Positions 1-10,825 are shown, counted from the first letter of the stretch. The stretch: DNA of 64,000 bases from Bursaphelenchus xylophilus (GCA_904066235.2 CAJFCV020000001.1:992001-1056000), one strand, 5' to 3'. Numbers and translations are program-made. The notes: a model not told the origin generated them from the sequence alone.

Positions 1-114
1 ATAATCGGAAACGAGTGACAAAATAAGATTTCACGCTCCATTCCAGATTTAACTATAGTATTATACATAATAATCTATGACTTTATTTATTGATAGTTGG
101 AATTGATAATAATT

Positions 115-465
115 TTATAGGGTACTAATTTGGCAAACATTCTTAATATACTTACTAGAAATTAGATATTCGCTTCCAATTACCAGAAAATCCAAAGTTG
201 TTTTGATTTGAACAGGCGGTTGCCCCTTATGGGAATGAATGATCTCAATTTCATCGACTGCATACCCGGCACCAAATGAAACACCCGTAATAAGTACGCG
301 TCCAACTAAAATAAAAATGATAATAGAAAAAGGTCAAACTGCAAACAAATTCAATTATATTATATATATTTTACAAAACAAAAAAATCTGTAGTCTTACC
401 GTATGAAGAATTATCCCAAATGTTTCTCCATGTGGGTTTTTCACACAATTTAATTTGGCCATCAC
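115..465 (-). CDS. 3' terminal exons of an unrecognised gene (partial)
   Basis: Two minus-strand exons can be read: 465-400 and 305-115. The first starts after a TTTACAG acceptor and ends at a CG/GTAAGAC donor. The second follows a TTTTAG acceptor and ends at a TAA at 115-117. Joined across the intron they keep one open frame of about 84 codons, beginning DGQIKLCEKPTWRNIWDNSS, with an inner stretch GRVLITGVSFGAGYAVDEIE that alternates like beta strands. I do not recognise the family. A second frame across the same exons is also open for about 57 codons, so the reading frame is not certain. Upstream exons would lie at higher coordinates, but 480-1250 shows no convincing coding exon. The gene may be a remnant or may continue outside what I can resolve. 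Confidence 0.35.
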
Positions 466-496
466 CTGTAAATAAATGATATAACTCATCTATTTT

Positions 497-654
497 AATT
501 AGAGTCCGGAATTTTCCTTAAAAACCAGCACTACTAGTACTCAGACCAGTATCAATATTAAACCAGTAGTACAGGTAGCTTTTTAAAATTTCCAGTACTA
601 GTACAAAAGTACTGGTAAAAAACTGGTTTAGTACTGTTCCGGACTCTAATTTTA
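497..654. repeat. small fold-back element
   Basis: The segment begins ATTAGAGTCCGGA and ends TCCGGACTCTAAT, a 13 bp inverted repeat about 155 bp apart. The interior is rich in further palindromes around ACTAGTACT and CCAGTACTAG. This is a MITE-like structure in the AT-rich flank of the first gene. From 660 to 1250 I see only AT-rich DNA. Confidence 0.6.
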
Positions 655-1253
655 ATTGAAGTTCATTAAATTTTTCAACTTACTCATCGGACATGACCGA
701 CTATTTATATATTTGAACAATAAAGGTCAAAAGAAGCCTAAATAACATACCAGCATACAACCGTAGAAAAAACTAACTGAATATCTTTAATGACTAACGT
801 TCTAATGTCAATTTGAAATGAATGTTCACATTTCCTCTTAAACTAAAATTCCAAATCAAAAATAACAAAATTTTTTCACAATGCTTTAAAAATAAAAATC
901 ATTAACAAAAGAATATAATATACAATGTAATCCAATGTAATATGGAAATATATTCGTATATAAAAACTCAATTCGAAATCTCGTAGTGTCCATCAGCTAA
1001 TGTGTTAATTTTATCATTACAAATATCTTTTAAACCCTTCTTTGTCATCTTCATTCAATGCAATTTTGTTCTGTTTTAAAGTATAAATCTGATGTTTTTT
1101 AGCTTGAATCATGAATTGCTCTTTTCGTATAATTTTTCCTTCAATCAGACATCGTTTAGTCTTCTAATTTCAATGTGGCATCTCGTTGCAACGCCGAATG
1201 CACGTGTCCGCAGTGTGAAGTCAAGACATTATGGGTCGCCTTTTTGGGACGAC

Positions 1254-2016
1254 ATGGAATACTGACTTTAGATGGCCGATCAAAAAAAATCCCACATAAA
1301 AATATTTATTTTACTTTTCCTAAAAAAATACAATGTCTTCTCGGGTCTTTCTAGTCATACGACTTGAACGTGCCACCAATTTGACATCAGCATTTGGAAA
1401 AGGAACAGGAAGGTGGAGCTCGTGCAACGGTACGGTCTGAAAGTTTTTCAAAATATAAAATGCGCTTAAAAACCAATTCGCAGGTAAAAAAAAATTGAAT
1501 TCCACATACCGAAAGGTAATATCTGATAATGCCCGCGGCCACGTTTTCCATCGTCAAGTCATCCGTGTAGAGACCCCTCATGAGACACAAAGTCACAGCC
1601 TCTTTGATGTCGAAAAACTCGTCGGGAATCGAGTTCTCGTCAGTACACTCCAACTTGGTCTTTGTAACTTCCTCAAGTTTCTTCATTCCCGCCCAAGGCA
1701 GTGGAGCCATCATTCCCAAGACCATGTAGAGCAGGCTCTCTGTGTCCTCCGACTTCAACGCTTTCTTCGCGTGGATGTGAGTGGTAGCCGTTTCGGGGAT
1801 TGGATAGAAGGCCGAGCGTTCCGAGCCGATTCGAATTGCATAGCCGAGGTCAGTGATGACGAACTGCAAGAAAAGAAAATTTGCGCCAAGGAACATAGTG
1901 TTGTAAAATCTCTATCATATTTTTATATCAAGAAATCGATATTGAAGCCATGATAATTGCCCCGCTTGTGTCAACCTTTCCACATTTGAATCAAAAATAC
2001 TTTTCCTAGACCCCTG
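1254..2016. repeat. left outer arm of large imperfect palindrome
   Basis: This arm reads in reverse complement as a close copy of 4037-4801, including exon, intron and flanking non-coding sequence. The shared boundaries are CATGGAATACTGAC on the outside and CTTTTCCTAGACCCCT on the inside. It carries the better-preserved copy of the CK1-like kinase 3' end. Confidence 0.8.
1320..1863 (-). pseudogene. CK1/TTBK-like kinase C-lobe fragment (left copy)
   Basis: Two minus-strand exons, 1863-1510 and 1436-1320, splice in phase 0 (acceptor TTCTTGCAG, donor CG/GTATGTGG, second acceptor TTTCAG) and end in TAG. The 156-residue product starts FVITDLGYAIRIG, where DLG takes the place of the kinase DFG. 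It continues with the worm CK1 signature HAKKALKSEDTESLLYMVLG and LPWAGMKK, comparable to the HLKRELGRKDDLESWFYM and LPWRK region of casein kinase 1 and tau-tubulin kinases. The N-lobe, the catalytic HRD loop and any start codon are absent: upstream sequence is non-coding. A kinase fragment with no ATP-binding lobe cannot be an active enzyme, so I read it as a transposed or duplicated 3' fragment. It would become a real gene only if distant 5' exons were spliced in. Confidence 0.65.
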
Positions 2017-2536
2017 GGAGCTGTCCGACTAACAGAGCGGACGTTTGAACCCGGGACGTCAGATTCGTAGACTTTGTCAAAATCCACTATACCACGAAAA
2101 TAGCAACACGGATTTTTGGACTTTTTTGAATGTTTCTAGGGCAGAATTTTATGCTGATTAACATATCAAAAATTCAGCTGTGGGTTTTTAGAAACAACTT
2201 TTTTACGGCCGATTTTGAGCGGCCGAAGCGCAAGTTTGCTGTGTTACAGTAATCCTTTCGATCCAAAACCACCTCCATTGGATTCCCAGTGCCCAAAAAC
2301 ATAAATGACCAGTTTTACGGCTCTACGTCTTCTCAATTTTGAGATGTTTGACGTTACTATAAATTGCTTAAATTGTAAATAAAACTAGGTTAACGGGAGA
2401 ATTAGGGCAAAAGGCTTCAGGAACACACTTATATGATGGGTGCGGTCATATCCAGCTTTAAATCTCAAAATCGAAAATTCCCTATGTCCCGGCCTTGCAC
2501 ACGGCTGATTCAGTGAGTCAGAAATCGTGTTTTAAA

Positions 2537-2876
2537 AACCAATTCGCAGGTAGAAAACAAAATTAAATTCCACTTACCATAAGGTAGTATCTGATAATGC
2601 CCGCGGCAACGTTTTCCATCGTCAAGTCATCCGTGTAGAGACCCCTTATGAGACACATCGTTTTTTCGTCGGTAGGAAGCGCCGCACGGAGAAGCGAGAG
2701 TGTAAAAGAATGAAGGGACCAATTTAGATTTCAATCTTCTTAGCGGAAAATTTGCATAAAAATCGAATTTTTGCTCATTTGGGGGTCATTTTTATTTTAG
2801 GGTGAGTTGTGTGGCCGCTCTCTGGGAGCTCTGAAAATTCGAAATTCCCACGATTCCAAACTTCGATTAGGCAAAT
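2537..2876. repeat. left inner arm of large palindrome
   Basis: In reverse complement this matches 3680-4036, through AATCGAAGTTTGGAATCGTG, a shared AAGAAGATTGAAATCTAAAT stretch and a further kinase-exon fragment. The right copy has about 30 bp that the left copy lacks. Confidence 0.75.
2578..2657 (-). pseudogene. short third copy of kinase exon 3' end
   Basis: On the minus strand this reads MCLIRGLYTDDLTMENVAAG and on to IIRYYL, followed by GTAAG. It duplicates the last 27 codons of the exon at 1863-1510. The rest of the kinase exon is missing, so it is a fragment. Confidence 0.65.
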
Positions 2877-3679
2877 TTCAAAAAAGTTCAAAATCTTGAG
2901 AATGTAAATTCGATGTACTCCGTATATATTTTCCGTGTGTATGTCAACATTAGTCATTTGTTTTGAGTGCGGTTATTACAACCATTTATATATAATATAT
3001 TGTACTTTGGGGGAGATTGGTCGAGAGATATCCGGGGTTTCTGCGGGTTTTCCAGGAGCTAACAGGACTATTTACAAATTTAAAAATAAATGTAACAAAA
3101 CGCCAGCCGATTTTCAAGCAAACCTTGAAGTTTTCAGAAATTTTTTTGGCAGCCTGCGCCCTAGGATATAGAATGGCTACAAAAACGTAAAACGGGGGTT
3201 TCAGATAATAAATCTCGTTCATTGTCGTAATTTAGCTCTTATACAACTCATAAGATACGATCCACCTCGATGACATAGGGCGCAGCTCGCGGAGTCTAAA
3301 AGTTTACACTAGCAAAAGATTGAATATGCAAATCGGTTGACGGTTGGAATGACATTACAACAAAGTATATATCTAAGTATAACAATGGCGTCGCGACACT
3401 TGCGGGCAACCAGTTTGCGGGCAAATTTTTTGCGGGCAGCCACTTGGCGGGCAAAATTTGGGGGTCACATTTGCGGGCAGCTGAAACATTTGGGGGCAGC
3501 CTGGGACATTTGCGGGCAACAGGAAAAAACAATCACACAGATTGTATTCGAACTTTTGGAACTGTTGCCCGCAAGTGTCGGCTTCCCGCAAGTATTTCCT
3601 GCCCACAAATGTCGGAAAACTTCCAAAATATCGCCGTAATTTTTCCATCTCCACCTTGTTATCTTCAAGTGCCGGTTAT
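2877..3679. other. spacer of the palindrome; no gene seen
   Basis: This 0.8 kb loop between the palindrome arms carries no supportable gene. Its right half holds the GCGGGCA array listed separately. Confidence 0.5.
3396..3630. repeat. degenerate array of TTTGCGGGCA units
   Basis: The motif TTTGCGGGCA(A/G)C and close variants (TTTGGGGGCAGC, TTGGCGGGCA) recur about eight times in 3396-3530. The complementary form TTGCCCGCAA or TTCCCGCAAG recurs in 3555-3630. The spacing is irregular. The array lies in the loop of the kinase palindrome. Confidence 0.65.
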
Positions 3680-4036
3680 AATCGAAGTTTGGAATCGTGG
3701 GAATTTCGAATTTTCAGAGCTCCCAGAGAGCGGCCACACAACTCACCTTAGAATAAAAATGACCCCTAAATGAGGAAAAATTTATTTGCAAAAATTTGAT
3801 TTTTATGCAAATTTTCCACTAAGAAGATTGAAATCTAAATGGGTCCCTTCATTCTTTTCACACTCTCGCCTCTCGGTGCGGCGCTTCCTACCGACGAAAG
3901 CTCGATTGCGGACGAGTTTCCAGGGGCTATAACGATGTGTCTCCTGAGGGGTCTGTACACTGATGACTTGGCAATGGAAAACTTGGCCGCGCCCATTATC
4001 AATACTAACTTTCGGTATGTGGAATTTAAGCTCTAT
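3680..4036. repeat. right inner arm of large palindrome
   Basis: Inverted partner of 2537-2876, directly abutting the right outer arm. Confidence 0.75.
3899..4014 (+). pseudogene. short diverged copy of kinase exon 3' end
   Basis: The plus strand reads SSIADEFPGAITMCLLRGLY and on through TDDLAMENLAAPII, then CG/GTATGTGG. It is a diverged duplicate of the exon end at 4546, with several substitutions. There is no start codon of its own and no kinase core. Confidence 0.6.
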
Positions 4037-4801
4037 TAGGGGTCTAGGAAAAGTATTTGTGATTCGAATGTGGAAAGGTTGACACAAGTGGGGCAATTAT
4101 CATGGCTTCAATATCGATTTCTTGATATAAAAATATGATAGGGATTTTACAACACTATGTTCCTTGGCGCAAATTTTTTTTTCTTGCAGTTCGTCATTAC
4201 TGACCTCGGCTATGCAATCAATAGAATCGTCTCGGAACGCTCGGCCTTCTATCCAATCCCCGAAACGGCTACCACTCACATCCACGCGAAGAAAGCGTTG
4301 AAGTCGGAGGACACGGAGAGCCTGCTCTAGATGGTCTTGGGAATGATGGCTCCATTGCCTTGGGCGGGAATGAAGAAACTTGAGGAAGTTACGAAGACCA
4401 AGTTGGAGTGTACTGACGAGAACTCGATTCCCGACGAGTTTTTCGACATCAAAGAGGCTGTGACTTTGTGTCTCATGAGGGGTCTCTACACGGATGACTT
4501 GACGATGGAAAACGTGGCCGCGGGCATTATCAGATATTACCTTTCGGTATGTGGAATTTAATTTTTTTTACCTGCGAATTGGTTTTTAAGCGCATTTTAT
4601 ATTTTGAAAAACTTTCAGACCGTACCGTTGCACGAGCTCCACCTTCCTGTTCGTTTTCCAAGTGCTGATGTCAAATTGGTGTCACGTTCAAGTCGTATGA
4701 CTAGGAAGACCCGAGAAGACATTGTATTTTTTTAAGAAAAGTAAAATAAATATTTTTATGTGTGATTTTTTTGATCGGCCATCTAAAGTCAGTGTTCCAT
4801 G
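4037..4801. repeat. right outer arm of large palindrome
   Basis: Inverted partner of 1254-2016. Identity is high enough that intron and 3' flank align base by base over most of the length, which points to a recent duplication or ongoing gene conversion. Confidence 0.8.
4190..4735 (+). pseudogene. CK1/TTBK-like kinase C-lobe fragment (right copy, broken)
   Basis: Exons 4190-4546 and 4619-4735 mirror the left copy with the same splice sites and a TAA end. After the shared SEDTESLL the TAC codon of the left copy is TAG at 4328-4330, an in-frame stop. There is also a 3 bp length difference near the DLG motif. This copy is therefore broken even as a fragment. The intron TTTTTTTACCTGCGAATTGG is shared with the left copy. 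Confidence 0.7.
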
Positions 4802-4942
4802 TTTTTGACTTGATACAAGGAAGCATTATGACCGTTTTTGCAATTTCAATTTGGACCACCACCTCGAGAACAACATGTCAGTCAATATTTTAGTGTTTTT
4901 AGCGAGTTTAGGTTATTTTTTGACATAACGGAGTAAGAAAAG

Positions 4943-5143
4943 TCGAGTGAAGAGTTTTTGGACGCGGACGAAAAGGAAAATCTTGACGAAATCTCGGATT
5001 GTTCCCAGAAAACCGCTTCCACCGCCCATGGGATCAACGATCCTGGTCCAAAATCCGATACCTGCATTGCAAAGTCAAGCCCACGATTTTTCGACGATTT
5101 CAGCAGCAAGACCAATGTTCAGTTATCGAAAATAAACCACTGA
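4943..5143 (+). other. possible orphan coding exon
   Basis: A 60-codon open stretch follows a TAA and ends in TGA at 5143. It has a protein-like acidic composition (EEFLDADEKENLDEISD, then FFDDFSSKTNVQLSKINH). It has no ATG before the open part and no good TTTCAG acceptor. It may be the decayed tail of the kinase family next to it or another gene fragment. I do not recognise it. Confidence 0.2.
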
Positions 5144-5560
5144 CTAAAAAGTTTTGGGATTTTTTGTCAAGTACAATATAAAAATTGAAAGAAATCTCCC
5201 AAAATGTTTGTAATTTTTTCCCGTCACGTATTTTACAACTTATTTCTCTTCGATTAAACCGATTTTTATTCGGAAAAAATCATGTTTCCATCAACATCTA
5301 TTTTCATTTTGGGTCCCACCACGAAAATCCAAAAAAATTTCAAGCGAATTGGCCAGAAGCTCTAAAATACATGTTACTTTAATTTTCTGCTACAGTACTT
5401 TCCTTTTTCCCTCGTATTTCATTTTTTTTATTTTTCTTTTATCCATTTTATCCATGTCACGTCCCCCTCTCCTCAATGTTGTCCAGAACAACGGGATCAG
5501 CCCGTAAATTCGCCCTCAAATCGCATGGATACAGCCATAACGACAGGCGGAAAAAAGCGA
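5144..5560. other. intergenic, nothing recognised
   Basis: AT-rich DNA with runs of T and CTTTT. I see no exon or repeat family member here. Confidence 0.5.
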
Positions 5561-5562
5561 GG

Positions 5563-5568
5563 TATATA
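5563..5568 (+). promoter_or_regulatory. TATA-like box upstream of the TRAF gene
   Basis: TATATA lies 95 bp before the TRAF start codon, downstream of a GGCGGAAAAAAGCGAGG patch. The position is suitable for a short 5' UTR. There is no direct evidence of a start site. Confidence 0.35.
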
Positions 5569-5662
5569 ACAAGAAAGCCTTCGGAATTAAAACATCCTCA
5601 TTCTTTTTCTTACTGTACTTTTTAAGTCAAAAAAATTGTAAGGGTTATAAAAATTTGCGTCC

Positions 5663-8600
5663 ATGGCTGAAGTTGACCGTCCAAAAACGCGCGCCAAGAC
5701 CAGCAAAGGCGCTGAAGAGCGGCCAAAAACCAAGACGGAGAGGCCAAAGACCAACGCGGCCGAAAACGGCGATCGGCCCAAGACGAAAGCGGCCGAAAAT
5801 CGGCCCAAAGCTAATGGCAAGGAGAATAAAAATCCCGGTTTATTGGAGGTGTCGCCAGCTCAGTACAGACCCGGCTCTTCGAATAAGGTAAGTAGAATTT
5901 CCCGTCCTCCCAAGACTGTCGGGAAAATAATGAGCACTCTGTCGCTTTGCCGATGGTGTCGCTGAAGTGAAAAGAGGTTTGATTTTCTCCGCGACAAAAC
6001 TCGTTTTCTCGGCGGCGAGGCGATTTTCGATGCGATAGGGTGCTCATTATTTTCCCGACAGACTGACAAATTCAGTCAGCCCTCTGGACAACGAATCGTT
6101 TTTCGCCTAAAATCTAGTCTATGGGTCGAAAAAATGATTCGCTGTTGGAGGAGGTGGATTTGTCGTCGCCGCCGAGAAAATGAATTGTGTCACCGCAAAA
6201 TCAAATTTCTTTTCGCTTCAGCGACGCGATCGGCGGAGCGACATTGTGCTCATTATTTTTCAGACAGACTGATAAAAGCTTCACTATCATCTTTTCACAC
6301 ATAGTGGTGGACCTGATCCAGTGGCAAAAAACGTATCATTTTACATCCGGGAAGTATCAAAAAATGCAGCAAAATGCCTCCCATTCAAACTAAAAAACTC
6401 CGTTTTGAACCCTTTCCCTCACAAAAAGAGCGAGCGCGCTTTTGAAATCGGAGTTTTTCGCTTGGAGCGGGAGGCATTTTGCTACATTTCTTGATACTTC
6501 CCGGATGCAGAATGGCACGTTTTTTGCCACTGGATCAGGTCCGCCACTGTATGTACCTCCTGTAAACATTATTAGGTTGTCCAACAAATAATGACCCTCT
6601 TTTCCCTCAGGTCCATCCATCCGACCTTGCTCCTCCGCCTCCGTCCGCCGCCCCCTCGCCCGTCCAGGACTGGCTCCACTCGGCGGAGGATCCGGACGCG
6701 GAGACGGCCGTCAAAGTGAAGGCGTCGGATCTTCCCCTCAACACTGTCGCCGAGAACCCGCCTCCCGAAGACGTGGATATCATCTTCTTGGACGAGGTCC
6801 CGGCCCATTTGGAATGCCAAGTGTGTGGGCAGATTCTGCGAATTCCGAAGCGATTGAAATGCGATCATCTGTTTTGTAGTGCATGTCTGGTTGGGGTGGA
6901 GAAGTGCCCGACTTGTGGGAAGCCGTGTGATCCGAAGAATGTGAGTGTTGAGGTCGCAACTAATTGTTGGCAATAGGTCTCTGTTTACCCTAAAAATACA
7001 GTAATTCTTTACGAAGCCCGGTTCCGGAGTAATTGAGCCCCGCCAAAATCGATTGATACGAAGCGTAGGGTAGGATGGGACCCAAAACAGGGTCTTAGGA
7101 GGTGTCTACAAGCCCTAGTAAGAGCCACTGGATGCTCGGCAAAGACTTGGCAAAGACTGCAATATGACCACTTTTTCTAATTTTAGATCTTGCTAACCTG
7201 TTTTTTTTTCTCGACTCTGAACTTACAGTAACACAGAAAAAAACCTAAATTTGGAATTCGAGGTCGATAGAGTAGACGAAACCCGGAGAGCGGTCAGGGA
7301 AAAGAGCAGTTTTTGGCCATATTTCTGTCAGCTACATACGGAAAAAATTGATTTTTTGTGGAAACATTGCTCTTTGCAATAGAAATAGAGATGAAACCTT
7401 TCGTGCCGAAATTCTGCAAAAAGTGTCAAGATTTTGCCGCCCTTCAATCTAAAAATCTCGGTCGTTTCCGCACTTTGAGCTCTCGCTTTTCTTACCTAAA
7501 ACTGCCCTTGGGCTTTCTGAAGTCGCTTGTTATGGGCTGCTCTTTAGCTGCAGCTACCAATTCTGTCCTATGCTTCAACAAGCTCTATTTTTCCATATGA
7601 CCCAAATTGCAATTTTCAGCTGCCCGAAGACAAAGCCACCACCAAGGAGATCCAACAGCTCGGCGTCAAGTGCAGCTACGCCGACAACGGCTGCGATTGG
7701 ACGGGCATTCTGAAGGAATTGAAGTCGCACGTAATTTCCTGCGAGTTCGCCGACATCCCCTGTCCGCGCGGTTGCGGCAAAGTGTACGCAAAGCGCGACG
7801 AAGAGGCGCATTTGGCCAAGTGCACCAAGAAGATGGTGATCTGCGAGTTCTGCGGCAAAGAGATCAGTGCGAAAGGGATGAAACTGCATTTGAAGATGTG
7901 CCCGCTGATGATTATCGATTGCCCCAACCGATGTGGATTGAAGGAGAAGACCAGAGAGGAGGTAGGAGTGCTACATATTATACATGATATCACTCTGTCG
8001 GAAAAATAATGAGTACTCTGTCGATCACATCGCCGCCGAGAAAATGAATTGTGTCGCGGAGAAAATCAAATTGCTTTTCACTTCAGCGAGACGATCGGCG
8101 CAGCGACAGAGTGCTCATTATTTTCCCGACAGCTTGGCATTGGTCACGCCATAAAGTCCGTAGAATTCTGCATAGTGAGTTTGCATGTTTTTTCGCATGC
8201 GAATTCACGTTTTTTGCTTTAGCGACAGGCACTTTTCTGCGAGCGCAACCAGCGACGTCGCCGAAAAAATTTTATGGACTTTCTGGCGTTTTTTCGGCTC
8301 AGAATGGGCCGGTAAATTGAGCTTCCCAGCAAAACTAATACCTTGGTCATCCCTTACCACTTTTTTTCCTTAAAAAGAGTCCCCTTCTCTGATTTTTATA
8401 ACTTTTTATCAGTCTGTCGGGAAAATAGTGGCCATAGTCGCATAAAATGTGTGCCCGACAGACTGATAATTTTTTTGGGCATTACTTATTGTTAGCTAGC
8501 TAATAGCAAATGGAACAATAGATATTGCAGTAGAACATATAGGATAAAAATTACATTACGACTTCCAGATCAACGCTCATCTTCCCGATTGCCCCAAGAA

Positions 8601-9908
8601 GGGCTCCGTCTGTCCCTTCGGTGAATTCGGCTGCAACTACGCCGGAGGGCGGGAGAACCTTCAAAAACACATCAAGGACGACCTGGTAAATCATCTCGGG
8701 TTCCTCTGCGAAGGTGCCACCGAGTTGCAAGCGCTCCTGACCCATGTGCATCTTAATATGGACAGGACCAACCGAAATGTCACCGTTCTGCAGAGCCGGG
8801 TAAGATTTCTTGACAAAATCTTGCCTTGGTAGTTGAAAACTACATGTATATACATGGGTGCAATATCCTGTTTTTGCAGGTGGACGCCCTCGAAAAGTTG
8901 TACGGTTCTCAATACATCTGGCGGATCGACGATTACAACAAGCGCTTCAAAGAGGCCAAAACCAATTCGCGGCCGGTGATTTACTCCCCACCGTTTTTGT
9001 CGGGCCGTCATGGCTACAAATTGGTGATGAGCGCGGCGTTGAATGGCGATGGCGCAGGTATGTAATTCGTGGGGGGTTTTTTTTGTTGGATTTTTCGATG
9101 TCTGAGATGGCCATTAGTGCCTAGAATTACATTACCGAACTAGCCATATATACATATAGTTGGGGTCTTCTAAATCTTGTGTGTCCAGAAAATATGTCAC
9201 GATGACATCCATATAAAGTGCGTCGGTGGTATAAACAACGGCCGTACATGGCTAGGAGCTCTCCAGAGGGCCCACAAAAAAATTGGGTCCAAACCTTTGC
9301 AAGGTGCAATTTGGATGACGGATTTTTTGAAATTTTTCTGCGATAGTCTTTGCAATGCCCAAAATTTCTTAACCTGCTCTAGAGAGTATTCCAAACCATG
9401 GTATGATAGTCTGTCGGGAAAATAATGAGCACAATGTCGCTCGCGTCGCTGAAGTGAAAAGCAATTTGATGTTGCCGCGACACAATTCATTTTCTCGGCG
9501 GCGATACGATTTTCGATGCGACAGAGTGCTCATTATTTTCCCGACAGACTGATATTACTTATGAAACAAGAATATTTTTTTGCAGCCAGCGGCAAATTCC
9601 TCAGCGTCTACCTGTCGATTATGCGCGGAGAGCACGACGCTCTGTTGCCATGGCCTTTCGTCCACAAAGTCACGTTCACCTTGATGGATCAGAATCCCGA
9701 TGTGAACGAGCGAGAGCACATGGTCTACGTGATCAAGCCGTCGCCCAACGGCGAAGACGACAACTATTTGCACCGGCCTTCGGCGGAGCGCAACTCCGCG
9801 TTCGGCGCGCAAAAGTTTTGCGCGTTGGATGTGATGGGGAAATACGTTCGAGAGGATGTTCTGTTCATACGGTGTTACATTGACACCGAAAATATGATTG
9901 TTTTGTGA
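5663..9908 (+). CDS. trf-1: TRAF-family RING/zinc-finger/MATH adaptor
   Basis: Exons 5663-5887, 6611-6940, 7620-7961, 8569-8799, 8880-9057 and 9586-9908 join in frame to 542 residues ending in TGA. Residues 1-75 are a basic linker with repeated RPKTK/RPKTN units. A C3HC4 RING follows (C144, C147, C159, H161, C164, C167, C174, C177), then TRAF-type zinc fingers (about 190-360, e.g. CPRGCGKVYAKRDEEAHLAKC). A C-terminal MATH domain (about 388-542) starts YIWRIDDYN and contains SGRHGYKLVMSAALNGDGA and DALLPWPFVHKVTFTLMDQN. The full RING-ZnF-MATH order is that of the TRAF family, which links receptors to ubiquitin and kinase signalling in the cytoplasm. C. elegans has a single TRAF named trf-1; orthology is inferred. 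Introns are filled with family A, B and C repeats. The split GCC codon at 9057/9586 supports the last junction. Confidence 0.9.
5911..6066. mobile_element. MITE family A1 (reference description)
   Basis: Family A elements are about 150 bp, start TCAGTCTGTCGGGAAAATAA and end in its complement, usually inside a duplicated TA, as for Tc1/mariner-type MITEs. They encode nothing. Subfamily A1 continues TGAGCAC and has an interior rich in CGCATCGCCGCCGAGAAAAT and TTTTCACTTCAGCGA. Subfamily A2 continues TGTGGATTTGTCGC with an interior around GCCGTCGCAAAGCGATGA. This copy is in TRAF intron 1. Confidence 0.85.
6163..6274. mobile_element. MITE A1, 5'-truncated
   Basis: Interior and right end only (GCGACATTGTGCTCATTATT, then CAGACAGACTGATA). 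It lies in TRAF intron 1. Confidence 0.75.
6302..6550. mobile_element. fold-back MITE family B (reference description)
   Basis: Family B elements are about 250 bp and almost fully self-complementary. They begin (TA)CAGTG-GGACCTGATCCAG, then GGCAAAAAACGTACCATTTT, GCATCCGGGAAGTATC and CTCCAAGTGAAAAAACTCCG, and mirror these to the other end. The centre is GAGCGCGC-type sequence. This full copy sits in TRAF intron 1. Confidence 0.85.
7120..7470. repeat. repeat family C (reference description; degenerate copy)
   Basis: Family C copies are about 400 bp and end in AAATCTGAGCGTCGCAC or its complement. Inside is a fixed order of blocks: TTTTTCCGCGCGAAA, a CTGACCGCTCTCCGC box, CTCTCTCGGCCGCAAAGA and AAAGCGCGAGCTAAAA. 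No protein is encoded. This copy in TRAF intron 2 has the GAGAGCGGTCAG box and a diverged remainder. Confidence 0.6.
7990..8131. mobile_element. MITE A1
   Basis: Both ends are present, with one base changed in the left end (CTGTCGGAAAAATAATGAG). TRAF intron 3. Confidence 0.8.
8409..8466. mobile_element. MITE A, internally deleted
   Basis: A 58 bp miniature retains only the two terminal repeats and about 20 bp between them. TRAF intron 3. Confidence 0.75.
9407..9552. mobile_element. MITE A1
   Basis: Full-length copy 33 bp before the last TRAF exon (intron 5). Confidence 0.85.
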
Positions 9909-9952
9909 TATTGGACACGATAATAATACATATATAAATATAATATACTATA

Positions 9953-10062
9953 TCAGTATGTCGGGAAAATAATCAGCACTCTGTCGCATCGAAAATCGCA
10001 TCGCTGCCGAGAAAATGAATTGTATCGCGGAGACAATCAAATTGCTTTTCATTTCGGCCGGC
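9953..10062. mobile_element. MITE A1, 3'-truncated
   Basis: The left end and interior are present; the right terminal repeat is missing. The copy breaks off at CATTTCGGCCGGCC, just downstream of the TRAF gene. Confidence 0.7.
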
Positions 10063-10260
10063 CGAGGAGCCATGTCTACTTATTGTTGCTACAAATTTCC
10101 CATGAGAAGATCGATTCTTCCTTTCAGAATCCCTCATAAAATTTCGATTTCGAAAATCGCGTTCATTTTTTCTGAACTTTACTAGCTCGCGATCGAAGTT
10201 GTGGCCAAGGTCAAGGTGGTTGCCCAAAAAATGGGTTGCGTTGGCGTACTATAATATTTA

Positions 10261-10400
10261 CAGTGACGATCCGATCCAGTGGCAAAAAACGTGCCATTTT
10301 GCATCCGGGAAGCATCAAAAATGTGGCAAAATGCCTCCCTCTTCAAGTGAAAAAACTTTAATTTGAAGGGCGCGCCCTTTCCCTCACAAAAAGAGCGACA
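10261..10400. mobile_element. fold-back B, left half
   Basis: Starts TACAGTGACGATCCGATCCA and runs to the GCGCGCCC centre, then loses similarity. Confidence 0.7.
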
Positions 10401-10508
10401 TGTCCATTTTTAAATCAATGAAAACGATACGAAGTTTCGAAACGGTGCAGATAATGCGCTGGATTGACATGCGGGAACGCTTTTGCCATCGGAGTTTTTT
10501 CTACACTA

Positions 10509-10640
10509 CAGTGAGGGACCTGATCCAGTTTCAAAAAACGTACCATTTTGCATCCTGGAAGCATCAAAAATGTGGCAAAATGCTTCCCTCTCTAAGTGAA
10601 AAAACTCCGATTTCAAAAGCGCGCCCGCACGTCAATCCAG
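10509..10640. mobile_element. fold-back B, left half
   Basis: Starts CAGTGAGGGACCTGATCCAG and ends at CAAAAGCGCGCCCG. It may pair with the right half at 10826-10963, with unrelated sequence inserted between them. Confidence 0.7.
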
Positions 10641-10825
10641 GATTGAGTACGGAAAGGTCCGCTGCGGAAAGGTCCGCTAAAAAAAAGAAAAGAGGAGGGT
10701 GGGGGAGGTTTTCGATGGCGCTGATTTCAAAAATCATATCAATTTTTTCTGAATTTTACAACTTTGCTTAAATTTTTTCTGAATTTTACAACTTTGCTTT
10801 CATTTTCGCTATAAACCCTGCTTTG

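Noticed and set aside
2020..2100. tRNA-like stretch with TTTGAACCCGGGAC
   Set aside because: No acceptor stem, D arm or anticodon arm could be paired around it.
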